Shown here in pieces: positions 23,341 through 29,379 of a DNA stretch of 29,633 bases. Position numbers and translations under genes: made by a program. Origin of the DNA: a virus; the IMG/VR virus record IMGVR_UViG_3300021959_000266, positions 1 through 29,633 of that record; one strand, given 5' to 3'. Position 1 is the first letter of the stretch. Each line of letters begins with the position of its first letter. The notes below the pieces were generated by a model, which was not told the DNA's origin, did not search any database, and was given only the letters and a program-made list of their open reading frames with translations.

Positions 23341-24573
23341 ATGACTAATAAAAGAACCTATGATCGTTCTGAGTCCGTTCAGGTGAACGGCAAACCATTC
23401 CACTTCACTCCTGATAGGAAGGAGTTTTTGGAAACACTTCAATCTGCATATCCTAATAAGGTTGAATTCACTAAAGAAGATTTACAAAGTGTGGGTGATT
23501 TCCCATATTGGATTAAGTCTTCAAGGTATGACTTCAATCAAGGGAATGGTATTTTCAACCTATCTCAAGTTATGAGTAATGTAGTTGCAATGGTCAAACC
23601 AACTCCAAAAGGGTTTTCACTTCCTGCAAAACCAGTTTCTAATATGCCTGTTGCAGCTCAGACTGCATCAGTCAATCTCATGGAAGACAATGTCAAAATC
23701 ATTCCTGAGAAAATGTCTAACTATGTTCCTTTTGGACACTTCAAAGATGTTGAGAATATTATCAAGTCTAAAATCTTCTTCCCTGTTTTCGTGACAGGTC
23801 TTTCAGGTAATGGTAAGACACTTATGATCGAACAGGTGTGTGCAAAACTGAAGAGGGAACTCTACAGAGTCAACATCACCATCGAAACTGATGAAGACGA
23901 TTTGATGGGTGGTCATACACTAGTCAATGGAAACATTTCATTTAGAGAAGGCCCTGTTGTCAAAGCAATGAGAAAAGGTGCAGTCCTTCTCTTAGACGAA
24001 GTTGACTTGGGTTCTAACAAGTTGATGTGTCTGCAATCAGTTCTTGAAGGTAAAGGATACCTAATCAAGAAAACTGGTGAGTGGGTGACACCTGCTGAAG
24101 GTTTCACAATCCTTGCAACTGCAAACACTAAGGGTCAAGGTTCTGAAGACGGTAAGTTTATTGGAACTCAGATTATGAACGAAGCAATGTTGGAAAGATT
24201 TGCAATCACTATGCAACAAGAATATCCACCTCTTTCAACTGAGGTTAAAATCCTTGAGAAAGAAATGGAGTTGACTGGGTCAGTCGATAAAGAGTTTGTT
24301 AAGAAACTTGTAGACTGGGCTGACATAATCAGAAAAACCTACTACGAAGGTGCAATTGATGATGTCATCACTACTAGAAGGTTGGTTCACATTGTGAATG
24401 CATTCAGAATGTTTGGTGATAAACTCAAGTCCATTCAAATGTGTATCTCAAGATTTGATGAAGACACTAGGACTGCAATTCTTGACCTCTACACTAAGAT
24501 AGATGCAGGTGTTGATCTTAATAATGAAGAAAACCCTGTTGACGAAATTAGTGATTCAGATTATAATGTCTAA
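23341..24573 (+). CDS. cobS: CobS-like MoxR-family AAA+ ATPase
   Basis: 410 residues. Walker A is GLSGNGKT (153-160), Walker B VLLLDEVD (Asp219, Glu220). The sensor 1 Asn is in ILATANTKG, and an Arg-finger region is in NEAMLERFAITM. It is named for similarity to the CobS subunit of cobaltochelatase, but belongs broadly with MoxR-type ATPases that act with VWA proteins, here the 20582 gene. The N-terminal 130 residues are phage-type, with VNGKPFHFTPDRKEFLETLQ near the start. Early promoter C gives it independent expression. Confidence 0.9.
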   Translation: MTNKRTYDRSESVQVNGKPFHFTPDRKEFLETLQSAYPNKVEFTKEDLQSVGDFPYWIKSSRYDFNQGNGIFNLSQVMSNVVAMVKPTPKGFSLPAKPVSNMPVAAQTASVNLMEDNVKIIPEKMSNYVPFGHFKDVENIIKSKIFFPVFVTGLSGNGKTLMIEQVCAKLKRELYRVNITIETDEDDLMGGHTLVNGNISFREGPVVKAMRKGAVLLLDEVDLGSNKLMCLQSVLEGKGYLIKKTGEWVTPAEGFTILATANTKGQGSEDGKFIGTQIMNEAMLERFAITMQQEYPPLSTEVKILEKEMELTGSVDKEFVKKLVDWADIIRKTYYEGAIDDVITTRRLVHIVNAFRMFGDKLKSIQMCISRFDEDTRTAILDLYTKIDAGVDLNNEENPVDEISDSDYNV

Positions 24574-24859
24574 GATGAGTGATATAAACTACAAATACAA
24601 TGAGGGAGAACTCTTAAAAGAGTTTTCCCAATATGTTGATCAGACATATGATCAACATTATTCTTTAAACAAGTTTCAAGCAACGGAGTTCATTTTAGAT
24701 AGTGGACACGGTGAAGGATTCTGTATTGGCAACATATTGAAGTATGCACAAAGATACGGTAAAAAAGATGGGTATAATCGTAAGGATTTGTTGAAGGTCT
24801 TACACTATGCTCTTATAGCTCTCTATAACCATGACCTTCAACATGAGGATAAAAAATAG
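24566..24859 (+). CDS. DUF3310-like protein
   Basis: 97 residues from ATG 24566, which overlaps the CobS stop; ATG 24575 is an alternative start. The core KFQATEFILDSGHGEGFCIGN followed by ILKYAQRYGKKDGYNRKDLLKVLHYALIAL matches the pattern of DUF3310 phage proteins, in which an acidic helix and a GNxxKYxxRYxxK stretch are conserved. Biochemical role unknown. It lies directly before the sliding clamp (gap of two bases), which hints at a role during replication. Confidence 0.75.
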   Translation: MSKMSDINYKYNEGELLKEFSQYVDQTYDQHYSLNKFQATEFILDSGHGEGFCIGNILKYAQRYGKKDGYNRKDLLKVLHYALIALYNHDLQHEDKK

Positions 24860-24861
24860 TG

Positions 24862-25530
24862 ATGAAAATATCAACTGATACGAAGACTGTTCTAAAAAAC
24901 TTCTCCACGATTAACTCAGGTATTAGAGTAAAATCAGGGAACAAGTTAGAGACAATCTCTAATATGAAAAACATACTTGCAGTGGCAACGGTCAGTGAGA
25001 CCTTTCCACAAGATTTTAGTATATACAACCTACCTGAATTCTTAGGTGCAACTTCTCTTATGGAAGACCCTGATTTTCAGTTTGGTGATAAAAGTATGAC
25101 TATTGCAGACGATAACACTACCATGGCATATTTTTATGCAAGTGATGGTTTGGTGACTGCACCCGAAAAAATGATTACTATGCCTGATGCAGAAATTGGA
25201 TTAGATATCAGTTCTCAACTACTGAGTGATCTGAATAAAGCAGCAGCTGTCTTGGGTGTAAATGATTTGGTTCTAGAGTCAGATGGAACAAAAGTCACAC
25301 TTACTGTGAAAGACAAAAAGAATGCAGCTACTAATACATTCTCAAGGACTGTAGGACAGAACACCACAGGTGTTAAGTATTCAATAAACTTTAAGATTGA
25401 GAACTTAAAGATTCTAGAAGGAAACTATGAAGTCTTAGTTTCGTCAAAAGGAATCTCACACTTTAAAAACAAAGATGTTGATTTAGAATACTTCATTGCA
25501 ATAGAACCTGATTCAAAATACAATGTCTGA
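24862..25530 (+). CDS. 45: Sliding clamp gp45
   Basis: 222 residues (T4 gp45: 228). It is a trimeric processivity clamp for DNA polymerase and the mobile enhancer of late transcription with gp55. MKISTDTKTVLKNFSTINSG closely follows the T4 start, and FSIYNLPEFLGATSLMEDPD and the final VDLEYFIAIEPDSKYNV correspond to T4 blocks. ATG 24862 is preferred to the GTG at 24859 because it gives the T4-like N-terminus. A structured intergenic element separates it from gp44. Confidence 0.95.
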   Translation: MKISTDTKTVLKNFSTINSGIRVKSGNKLETISNMKNILAVATVSETFPQDFSIYNLPEFLGATSLMEDPDFQFGDKSMTIADDNTTMAYFYASDGLVTAPEKMITMPDAEIGLDISSQLLSDLNKAAAVLGVNDLVLESDGTKVTLTVKDKKNAATNTFSRTVGQNTTGVKYSINFKIENLKILEGNYEVLVSSKGISHFKNKDVDLEYFIAIEPDSKYNV

Positions 25531-25546
25531 CCTATATATTAATGTT

Positions 25547-25643
25547 GTGTATAGAGAAACCAGTCTCGGCTCTTTACACGGGAGTAGTCCATTCTCATCA
25601 TCCTTCTTTGGGGGACTACACGTGAATTCGGTGGGGGGTTCAC
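25547..25643 (+). ncRNA. Three-hairpin structured leader between gp45 and gp44
   Basis: Three successive stems are visible in 120 bases without a gene: 25547-25556 with 25570-25579 (GTGTATAGAG / CTCTTTACAC, one T-T mismatch); 25584-25590 with 25613-25619 (GTAGTCC / GGACTAC); 25622-25626 with 25639-25643 (GTGAA / TTCAC). The last loop holds the G-run that is the only candidate ribosome binding site of gp44, and GGTG (25630-25633) can pair with CACC (25643-25646) instead. No T-run, so it is not a plain terminator. It may regulate gp44 translation. Confidence 0.6.
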
Positions 25644-25650
25644 ACCTATT

Positions 25651-26595
25651 ATGAAACAGGAATTTTTATTCGTAGAAAAGTATCGCCCTCAAACTATTGA
25701 GGATACGATACTTCCTGAAAGACTCAAAAAGACTTTTAAAGAGTTTGTAAACCAAGGTGAGATTCCTAATCTCATGTTGTGTGGTTCTGCTGGTATTGGT
25801 AAGACTACTGTTGCAAAGGCACTCTGTAATGAATTGGGTGCAGACTTTATTGTTATCAATGGTTCTGATGAAGGAAGATTGATTGACACACTACGAACCA
25901 AAATCAAAAACTTTGCATCGACAATGTCACTAAGTGGTGGCCCTAAGGTTGTTATCTTAGACGAAGCAGACTATATCAGTGCAGAGAGTGTTCAACCTGC
26001 ACTACGAAACTTTATAGAGGAGTTCTCTTCTAATTGTAGATTCATCTTTACATGTAACTACAAGAATAGAATTATTGCACCTCTACATTCAAGAACAACG
26101 GTTATAGATTTTGCACTATCACCATCCGACAAACAGAAACTTGCAGGAATCTTCCATAAACGAATTATGGAAATCTGTGAAATTGAGAACATCAAGTATG
26201 ATGAAAAGGTTTTGGTTGAACTTGTAATCAAGTTCTTCCCTGACTTTAGACGATGCATCAATGAAGTGCAACGATATGGTGTTGGTGGAGTGATCGATAG
26301 TGGTCTACTTGCAACACTATCTGAAGAAAAACTAAAACCTTTAATTCAAACTCTAAAGAACAAGAACTGGTCAGCTATGAGAAAATGGGTTGGACAAAAC
26401 TCAGATAATGACTTCAACACACTATATCGTAAAGTGTTTGATGCACTTGAAGTGAGTCTTGAACCATCTTCTATTCCTGCTTCGGTTCTTATTATTGCAG
26501 ACTACCAACACAAGTCTGCATTTGCAATGGACAGTGAGATTAACTTTGTTGCATGTCTCACTGAGTTAATGAGTGAGTGTAAATTTAAGGGGTAA
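25651..26595 (+). CDS. 44: Clamp loader large subunit gp44
   Basis: 314 residues (T4 gp44: 319). It is the AAA+ ATPase that, with gp62, opens and loads gp45. Walker A GSAGIGKT is at 45-52, the DEAD-type Walker B ILDEAD at 102-107, sensor 1 in FIFTCNYKNRI, and an Arg-finger-like LHSR follows; the typical FVEKYRPQTIEDTILPE opening is intact. No good ribosome binding site other than the G-run at 25633-25638, which lies inside the preceding hairpin. Confidence 0.96.
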   Translation: MKQEFLFVEKYRPQTIEDTILPERLKKTFKEFVNQGEIPNLMLCGSAGIGKTTVAKALCNELGADFIVINGSDEGRLIDTLRTKIKNFASTMSLSGGPKVVILDEADYISAESVQPALRNFIEEFSSNCRFIFTCNYKNRIIAPLHSRTTVIDFALSPSDKQKLAGIFHKRIMEICEIENIKYDEKVLVELVIKFFPDFRRCINEVQRYGVGGVIDSGLLATLSEEKLKPLIQTLKNKNWSAMRKWVGQNSDNDFNTLYRKVFDALEVSLEPSSIPASVLIIADYQHKSAFAMDSEINFVACLTELMSECKFKG

Positions 26596-26600
26596 CTATT

Positions 26601-26900
26601 ATGGGACAATATAACGATAAAGTAGAAAGACAGAGAGTTCTGTTGGAAGCAGAAGCATGGGCCAAGGGGGTGAAATCCATTCATGCACACAGACTCCAAT
26701 CTATGTGGTATGACAATCGTCCTATGGACACACTTGAAGGTGGTGTATGTGATACTATCTATAATGATGATTCCATTCAACGAAAATTAGATAACGGAAA
26801 GATTGTTTGGTTGAATTCTGAAAAGAAAACAGGTGACGATCTTATTGATCAATATCTCAGAGTAGTTAATCCTTCCAGTTCTCAACTTCTATTGAGATAG
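26601..26900 (+). CDS. Hypothetical protein between gp44 and gp62
   Basis: 99 residues, starting MGQYNDKVERQRVLLEAEAW five bases after the gp44 stop, with aagggg upstream. The pattern is an N-terminal helix (ERQRVLLEAEAWAKGVKSIH) then a beta-like region (GKIVWLNSEKKTGDDL). No motif assigned. In T4 gp44 and gp62 are adjacent, so this is an insertion in the clamp-loader operon; it is cotranscribed with it and may act on the replisome. Confidence 0.8.
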   Translation: MGQYNDKVERQRVLLEAEAWAKGVKSIHAHRLQSMWYDNRPMDTLEGGVCDTIYNDDSIQRKLDNGKIVWLNSEKKTGDDLIDQYLRVVNPSSSQLLLR

Positions 26901-26902
26901 TT

Positions 26903-27295
26903 ATGAACAAGACTAATCCTTTTGACTTTGTCAAGTCAGTGTCACATACAAAAAAAGACATCATGTTTGATGAAGTCGAGGAAAAGTCATATGCACCATT
27001 CCTAGTAAACAAAGCATTATCTTACCACCAAGATGCGGTATTCTTTGCTAATGAAATGAATTGTAGACACAGTCTAGACAACCGTCTTCAATACTCATTT
27101 TTTCTAAATACTTTAAGAAAACGACAAAGGTTTTCTAAGTGGGAAAAACCCTACATTAGTAAAAAACTCGATGTAATAAAAGATTATTATCAGGTATCAA
27201 CTAGAGAAGCAATGGACTACATGCAGCTGCTAACCGATAAAAATCTTCGTGAGTTGAAGCAAAGAATGAACATTGGTGGAAAGAATAATGGATAA
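26903..27295 (+). CDS. 62: Clamp loader small subunit gp62
   Basis: 130 residues, shorter than T4 gp62 (187). It is the non-ATPase subunit of the clamp loader. The motifs YAPFLVNKALSYHQDAVFFA, LRKRQRFSKWEKP and YYQVSTREAMDYMQLLTDKN line up with T4 gp62, and order after gp44 supports it. The missing part lies mainly at both ends, as in other marine relatives. Overlaps regA by eight bases. Confidence 0.88.
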   Translation: MNKTNPFDFVKSVSHTKKDIMFDEVEEKSYAPFLVNKALSYHQDAVFFANEMNCRHSLDNRLQYSFFLNTLRKRQRFSKWEKPYISKKLDVIKDYYQVSTREAMDYMQLLTDKNLRELKQRMNIGGKNNG

Positions 27296-27695
27296 CATAG
27301 AACAACAAATACAAGACCTAGTCGAGGTCACATTTCCTGAAAGAGACGACTTTCTTAAGATAAGAGAAACCTTATCTAGAATCGGTGTAGCTTCTCGTAA
27401 AGATCAGGAATTGTTTCAATCATGTCATATCTTACATAAACGTGGGAAATATTACATTGTGCATTTCAAAGAATTATTCAAATTAGATGGTAAACCTAGT
27501 AATATTGACGAAAGTGATATTGGTAGAAGAAACACCATCATCAACCTATTAGAACAATGGAAATTAGTAAGTGTAGTAGACAAATCTAAAATTGTAGAAC
27601 CTATTACACCTTTATCACAAATTAAGATTATACCATTCAAAGAGAAGAGTCAGTGGAAACTTACAACTAAGTATTCCATTGGGTCTACGAATTGA
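27288..27695 (+). CDS. regA: Translational repressor RegA
   Basis: 135 residues (T4 RegA: 122). It binds the initiation regions of early mRNAs, in T4 including those of 44 and 45, and blocks translation. The match to T4 is strong: DDFLKIRETLSRIGVASRKD, QSCHILHKRGKYYIVHFKEL and the final EKSQWKLTTKYSIGS. ATG 27288 is chosen; a GTG in frame at 27273 lies inside gp62. T4 has DNA polymerase gene 43 next, but here a late promoter and accessory genes follow. Confidence 0.96.
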   Translation: MDNIEQQIQDLVEVTFPERDDFLKIRETLSRIGVASRKDQELFQSCHILHKRGKYYIVHFKELFKLDGKPSNIDESDIGRRNTIINLLEQWKLVSVVDKSKIVEPITPLSQIKIIPFKEKSQWKLTTKYSIGSTN

Positions 27696-27703
27696 TATAA
27701 ATA
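27696..27703 (+). promoter_or_regulatory. Late promoter of the membrane/curli cassette
   Basis: Exact TATAAATA starting one base after the regA stop. A 29-base leader with taggagg precedes ATG 27733. Confidence 0.88.
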
Positions 27704-27732
27704 TAACTACGTAAAAAGTCTAGGAGGCTAAT

Positions 27733-27939
27733 ATGTTTCAAGGAATCATAGACTTTGTTATGGGAATATGGAACTTATTGATGATTGTCCCTGTGGTAAT
27801 CTCAATATGTTCTGTTATTGTAGCTCTTACACCTACACCTGTCGATGACAAGTTGTGGGCAAAGGTCTACAAGTATTTGGAAGTCTTAGCTCTTGCTGTT
27901 GGTAAGGCAAAAGACAAAAATCCATTATTGGATAAATAA
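27733..27939 (+). CDS. Small membrane protein, 68 residues
   Basis: It starts MFQGIIDFVMGIWNLLMIVP. One long hydrophobic helix (about 8-33) is followed by TPTPVDDKLWAKVYKYLEVL and a basic end (GKAKDKNPLLDK). The hydrophobic helix plus a short charged tail fits a class of small phage membrane proteins that includes some holins; there is no decisive motif. Strong late promoter and ribosome binding site. Confidence 0.75.
   Translation: MFQGIIDFVMGIWNLLMIVPVVISICSVIVALTPTPVDDKLWAKVYKYLEVLALAVGKAKDKNPLLDK
27931..27938 (+). promoter_or_regulatory. Possible late-promoter variant
   Basis: GATAAATA (seven of eight) overlapping the stop of the previous gene, 30 bases before ATG 27968. May add transcription of the second cassette gene. 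Confidence 0.4.
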
Positions 27940-27967
27940 CTAACTATCTACTAGTAGGAGGCATATT

Positions 27968-28237
27968 ATGGATAACGGCGCAATTATCTTTATTGTAGTA
28001 GTTGTTGCTCTACTTGCATTCTTCATGTTTAAAGACAAGGGGAAACAAGTATCAGTGAAAACATCTGCATCAAAGCCAGTAGAATCTGCATCAGTTAAGA
28101 ATGTTCCTTCAGCTGCAGAACTCAAGAAGTTGACAAAAAATCAACTGATTGATTTAGCTGAAAGAGAAAATCTTAAGGTGAAAAAATCAGGTTCTAAGGC
28201 ATCTGTTATTACAGAAATTAGAAATCAGATGAAGTAA
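27968..28237 (+). CDS. Membrane-anchored protein with SAP-like C-terminal motif
   Basis: 89 residues. An N-terminal membrane helix (IIFIVVVVALLAFFMF, about 6-21) is followed by a Ser/Lys/Val-rich linker. The C-terminal ~40 residues (SAAELKKLTKNQLIDLAERE then VKKSGSKASVITEIRNQ) have the helix-turn-helix spacing of SAP or Rho N-terminal type domains, which bind nucleic acid. A DNA- or RNA-tethering membrane protein would be unusual. It has a strong ribosome binding site (taggagg) and is followed by a terminator. The SAP call is from pattern only. Confidence 0.75.
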   Translation: MDNGAIIFIVVVVALLAFFMFKDKGKQVSVKTSASKPVESASVKNVPSAAELKKLTKNQLIDLAERENLKVKKSGSKASVITEIRNQMK

Positions 28238-28261
28238 ATCTTACTGTAATCTAGTTCACTT

Positions 28262-28289
28262 AAAGGGGTCAGCACGACCCCTTTTTTTT
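28262..28289 (+). terminator. Rho-independent terminator inside the accessory cassette
   Basis: A 9-bp stem AAAGGGGTC / GACCCCTTT (28262-28270, 28276-28284) with loop AGCAC and eight Ts (28282-28289). The stem is the same as the outer stem of the gp23 terminator. The next gene has its own late promoter 22 bases later. Confidence 0.93.
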
Positions 28290-28310
28290 GCCTAAAGGAA
28301 AGGTCAATAC

Positions 28311-28318
28311 TATAAATA
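28311..28318 (+). promoter_or_regulatory. Late promoter five bases before the 28324 ATG
   Basis: Exact TATAAATA, then GAAGT, then ATG 28324. No ribosome binding site fits between them. Same spacing as at 3789 and 17377. Confidence 0.85.
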
Positions 28319-28323
28319 GAAGT

Positions 28324-28617
28324 ATGGATATATTCTCATTTATTAAAGAAGTTGGAACTCCTATTGCTATGGCAATAGTCATGAGTTACTTCATCTTTCT
28401 AGTGTTGAAACAAATCTTACAGGGGATAGTAGATAGCATAAAAACTCTCACTATTTTTTGCGAGGGACTAGAAAATAGAGCAAGAACAATGTCCAACGAG
28501 TTGGTGAAAATAGATTTGTTAGTTTCATCAGCACTTGAATTAAAACCCGATATTGATCGAATAGCACGTGCAGAGAATTTCATAGAGGATGGAAAGCTAG
28601 ACGTTAGAAGAGATTAA
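28324..28617 (+). CDS. Small membrane protein, paralogue A
   Basis: 97 residues from ATG 28324 (an earlier in-frame codon lies inside the terminator). SFIKEVGTPIAMAIVMSYFI and a hydrophobic run to about residue 38 form one membrane span, followed by a helical, charged segment (CEGLENRARTMSNELVKIDL). Its N-terminal 35 residues parallel those of the next protein (SLIGEYGFPVVMLVGLGYFI), suggesting duplication. The opening also recalls YvrJ-like phage proteins. A leaderless late transcript is predicted. Confidence 0.75.
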   Translation: MDIFSFIKEVGTPIAMAIVMSYFIFLVLKQILQGIVDSIKTLTIFCEGLENRARTMSNELVKIDLLVSSALELKPDIDRIARAENFIEDGKLDVRRD

Positions 28618-28624
28618 GGAATAC

Positions 28625-28894
28625 ATGGACAACGATATAGCAAGTCTTATAGGAGAGTATGGTTTTCCCGTTGTCATGTTAGTAGGACTGGGGTATTTTA
28701 TCTATTTTCTGTGGAACTTCATCAACGATGAAATAGACCCACATATTGAAAAAATGCACTTCACACTAATTCGTGTTATAGATCAAGTTAGAATGTTAGA
28801 TCAAGATTTAATACGACTTCAACAAAAAGTAAACGTAGTGTTAGAGTATAAGAATAGGGATAAATTGAAGTCGGAAGGAGAAAAGAAAAAATGA
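28625..28894 (+). CDS. Small membrane protein, paralogue B
   Basis: 89 residues, starting MDNDIASLIGEYGFPVVMLV, with aagga upstream and a seven-base gap after the previous gene. One membrane span (about 13-32), then an amphipathic coiled-coil-like helix (HIEKMHFTLIRVIDQVRMLD) and a basic tail. It resembles the preceding protein in the GxP-type N-terminus and topology. Its stop overlaps the CsgF-like start (ATGA), so both are translationally coupled; a structural link to the secretion pore is possible. Confidence 0.75.
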   Translation: MDNDIASLIGEYGFPVVMLVGLGYFIYFLWNFINDEIDPHIEKMHFTLIRVIDQVRMLDQDLIRLQQKVNVVLEYKNRDKLKSEGEKKK

Positions 28895-29379
28895 AAATAA
28901 CAGTAGTGTTTTTTCTATTGATGTTTCCAATAGGAACATATGCAACCGAAATAGTTCATCAATTTAAGAATCCATCCTTTAGTGGTGTAGGAACGGGTTC
29001 TCATTATCTGACGATTGAGAATCAAGAATTCTCTCGTAAGAAACAAATTGAAGATGCACTTGAGGCAGCAAGAAAAGCTGCAGAACGAGAAGCAGAAAAT
29101 ACCACACTTGCAAAATTTATTCGAAACTTAGAAAGTAGAATATATGCACAGATGGCAAAACAATTAGTTGAATCAATGTTCCAAAATGACAATCCAGTTA
29201 GATTTGGTTCATTTGTTTTAGAAGGTTCAACAATTACATATGAAGTGATCACAAACGAAGATGGTAATGAATACATAAAAATGACAATTGTAGATTCAGA
29301 AGGTTCTACCACGGTAATAGAAATACCTGTAGGAACTGGATACTTCGGGAGTGATTATGGCACGAATCCTGACGGTTAG
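28891..29379 (+). CDS. csgF: CsgF-like curli secretion accessory protein
   Basis: 162 residues. A Sec signal peptide (MKITVVFFLLMFPIGTYA, probable cleavage after Ala18) leads into VHQFKNPSFSGVGTGSHYL, which closely matches the E. coli CsgF segment [20 protein letters not shown], the part that inserts into the CsgG pore. The Ala/Glu-rich helix at about 50-95 is a CsgF-like middle, with FIRNLESRIYAQMAKQL near its end. The C-terminal ITYEVITNEDGNEYIKMTIV and DSEGSTTVIEIPV parallel the beta end of CsgF. CsgF is exported to the periplasm and caps the outer-membrane pore. A CsgG-like gene overlaps it by 23 bases. Confidence 0.82.
   Translation: MKITVVFFLLMFPIGTYATEIVHQFKNPSFSGVGTGSHYLTIENQEFSRKKQIEDALEAARKAAEREAENTTLAKFIRNLESRIYAQMAKQLVESMFQNDNPVRFGSFVLEGSTITYEVITNEDGNEYIKMTIVDSEGSTTVIEIPVGTGYFGSDYGTNPDG

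Noticed and set aside
20582-24573. True cobaltochelatase (cobalamin synthesis) role for CobS/CobT-like genes
   Set aside because: No other cobalamin gene is present and the CobT-like protein has a metallopeptidase motif; names reflect VWA and AAA+ similarity only.
25547-25650. tRNA or glutamine riboswitch before gp44
   Set aside because: No cloverleaf or T-arm consensus can be drawn, and the glnA-type conserved segments are missing; kept only as an unassigned structured RNA.
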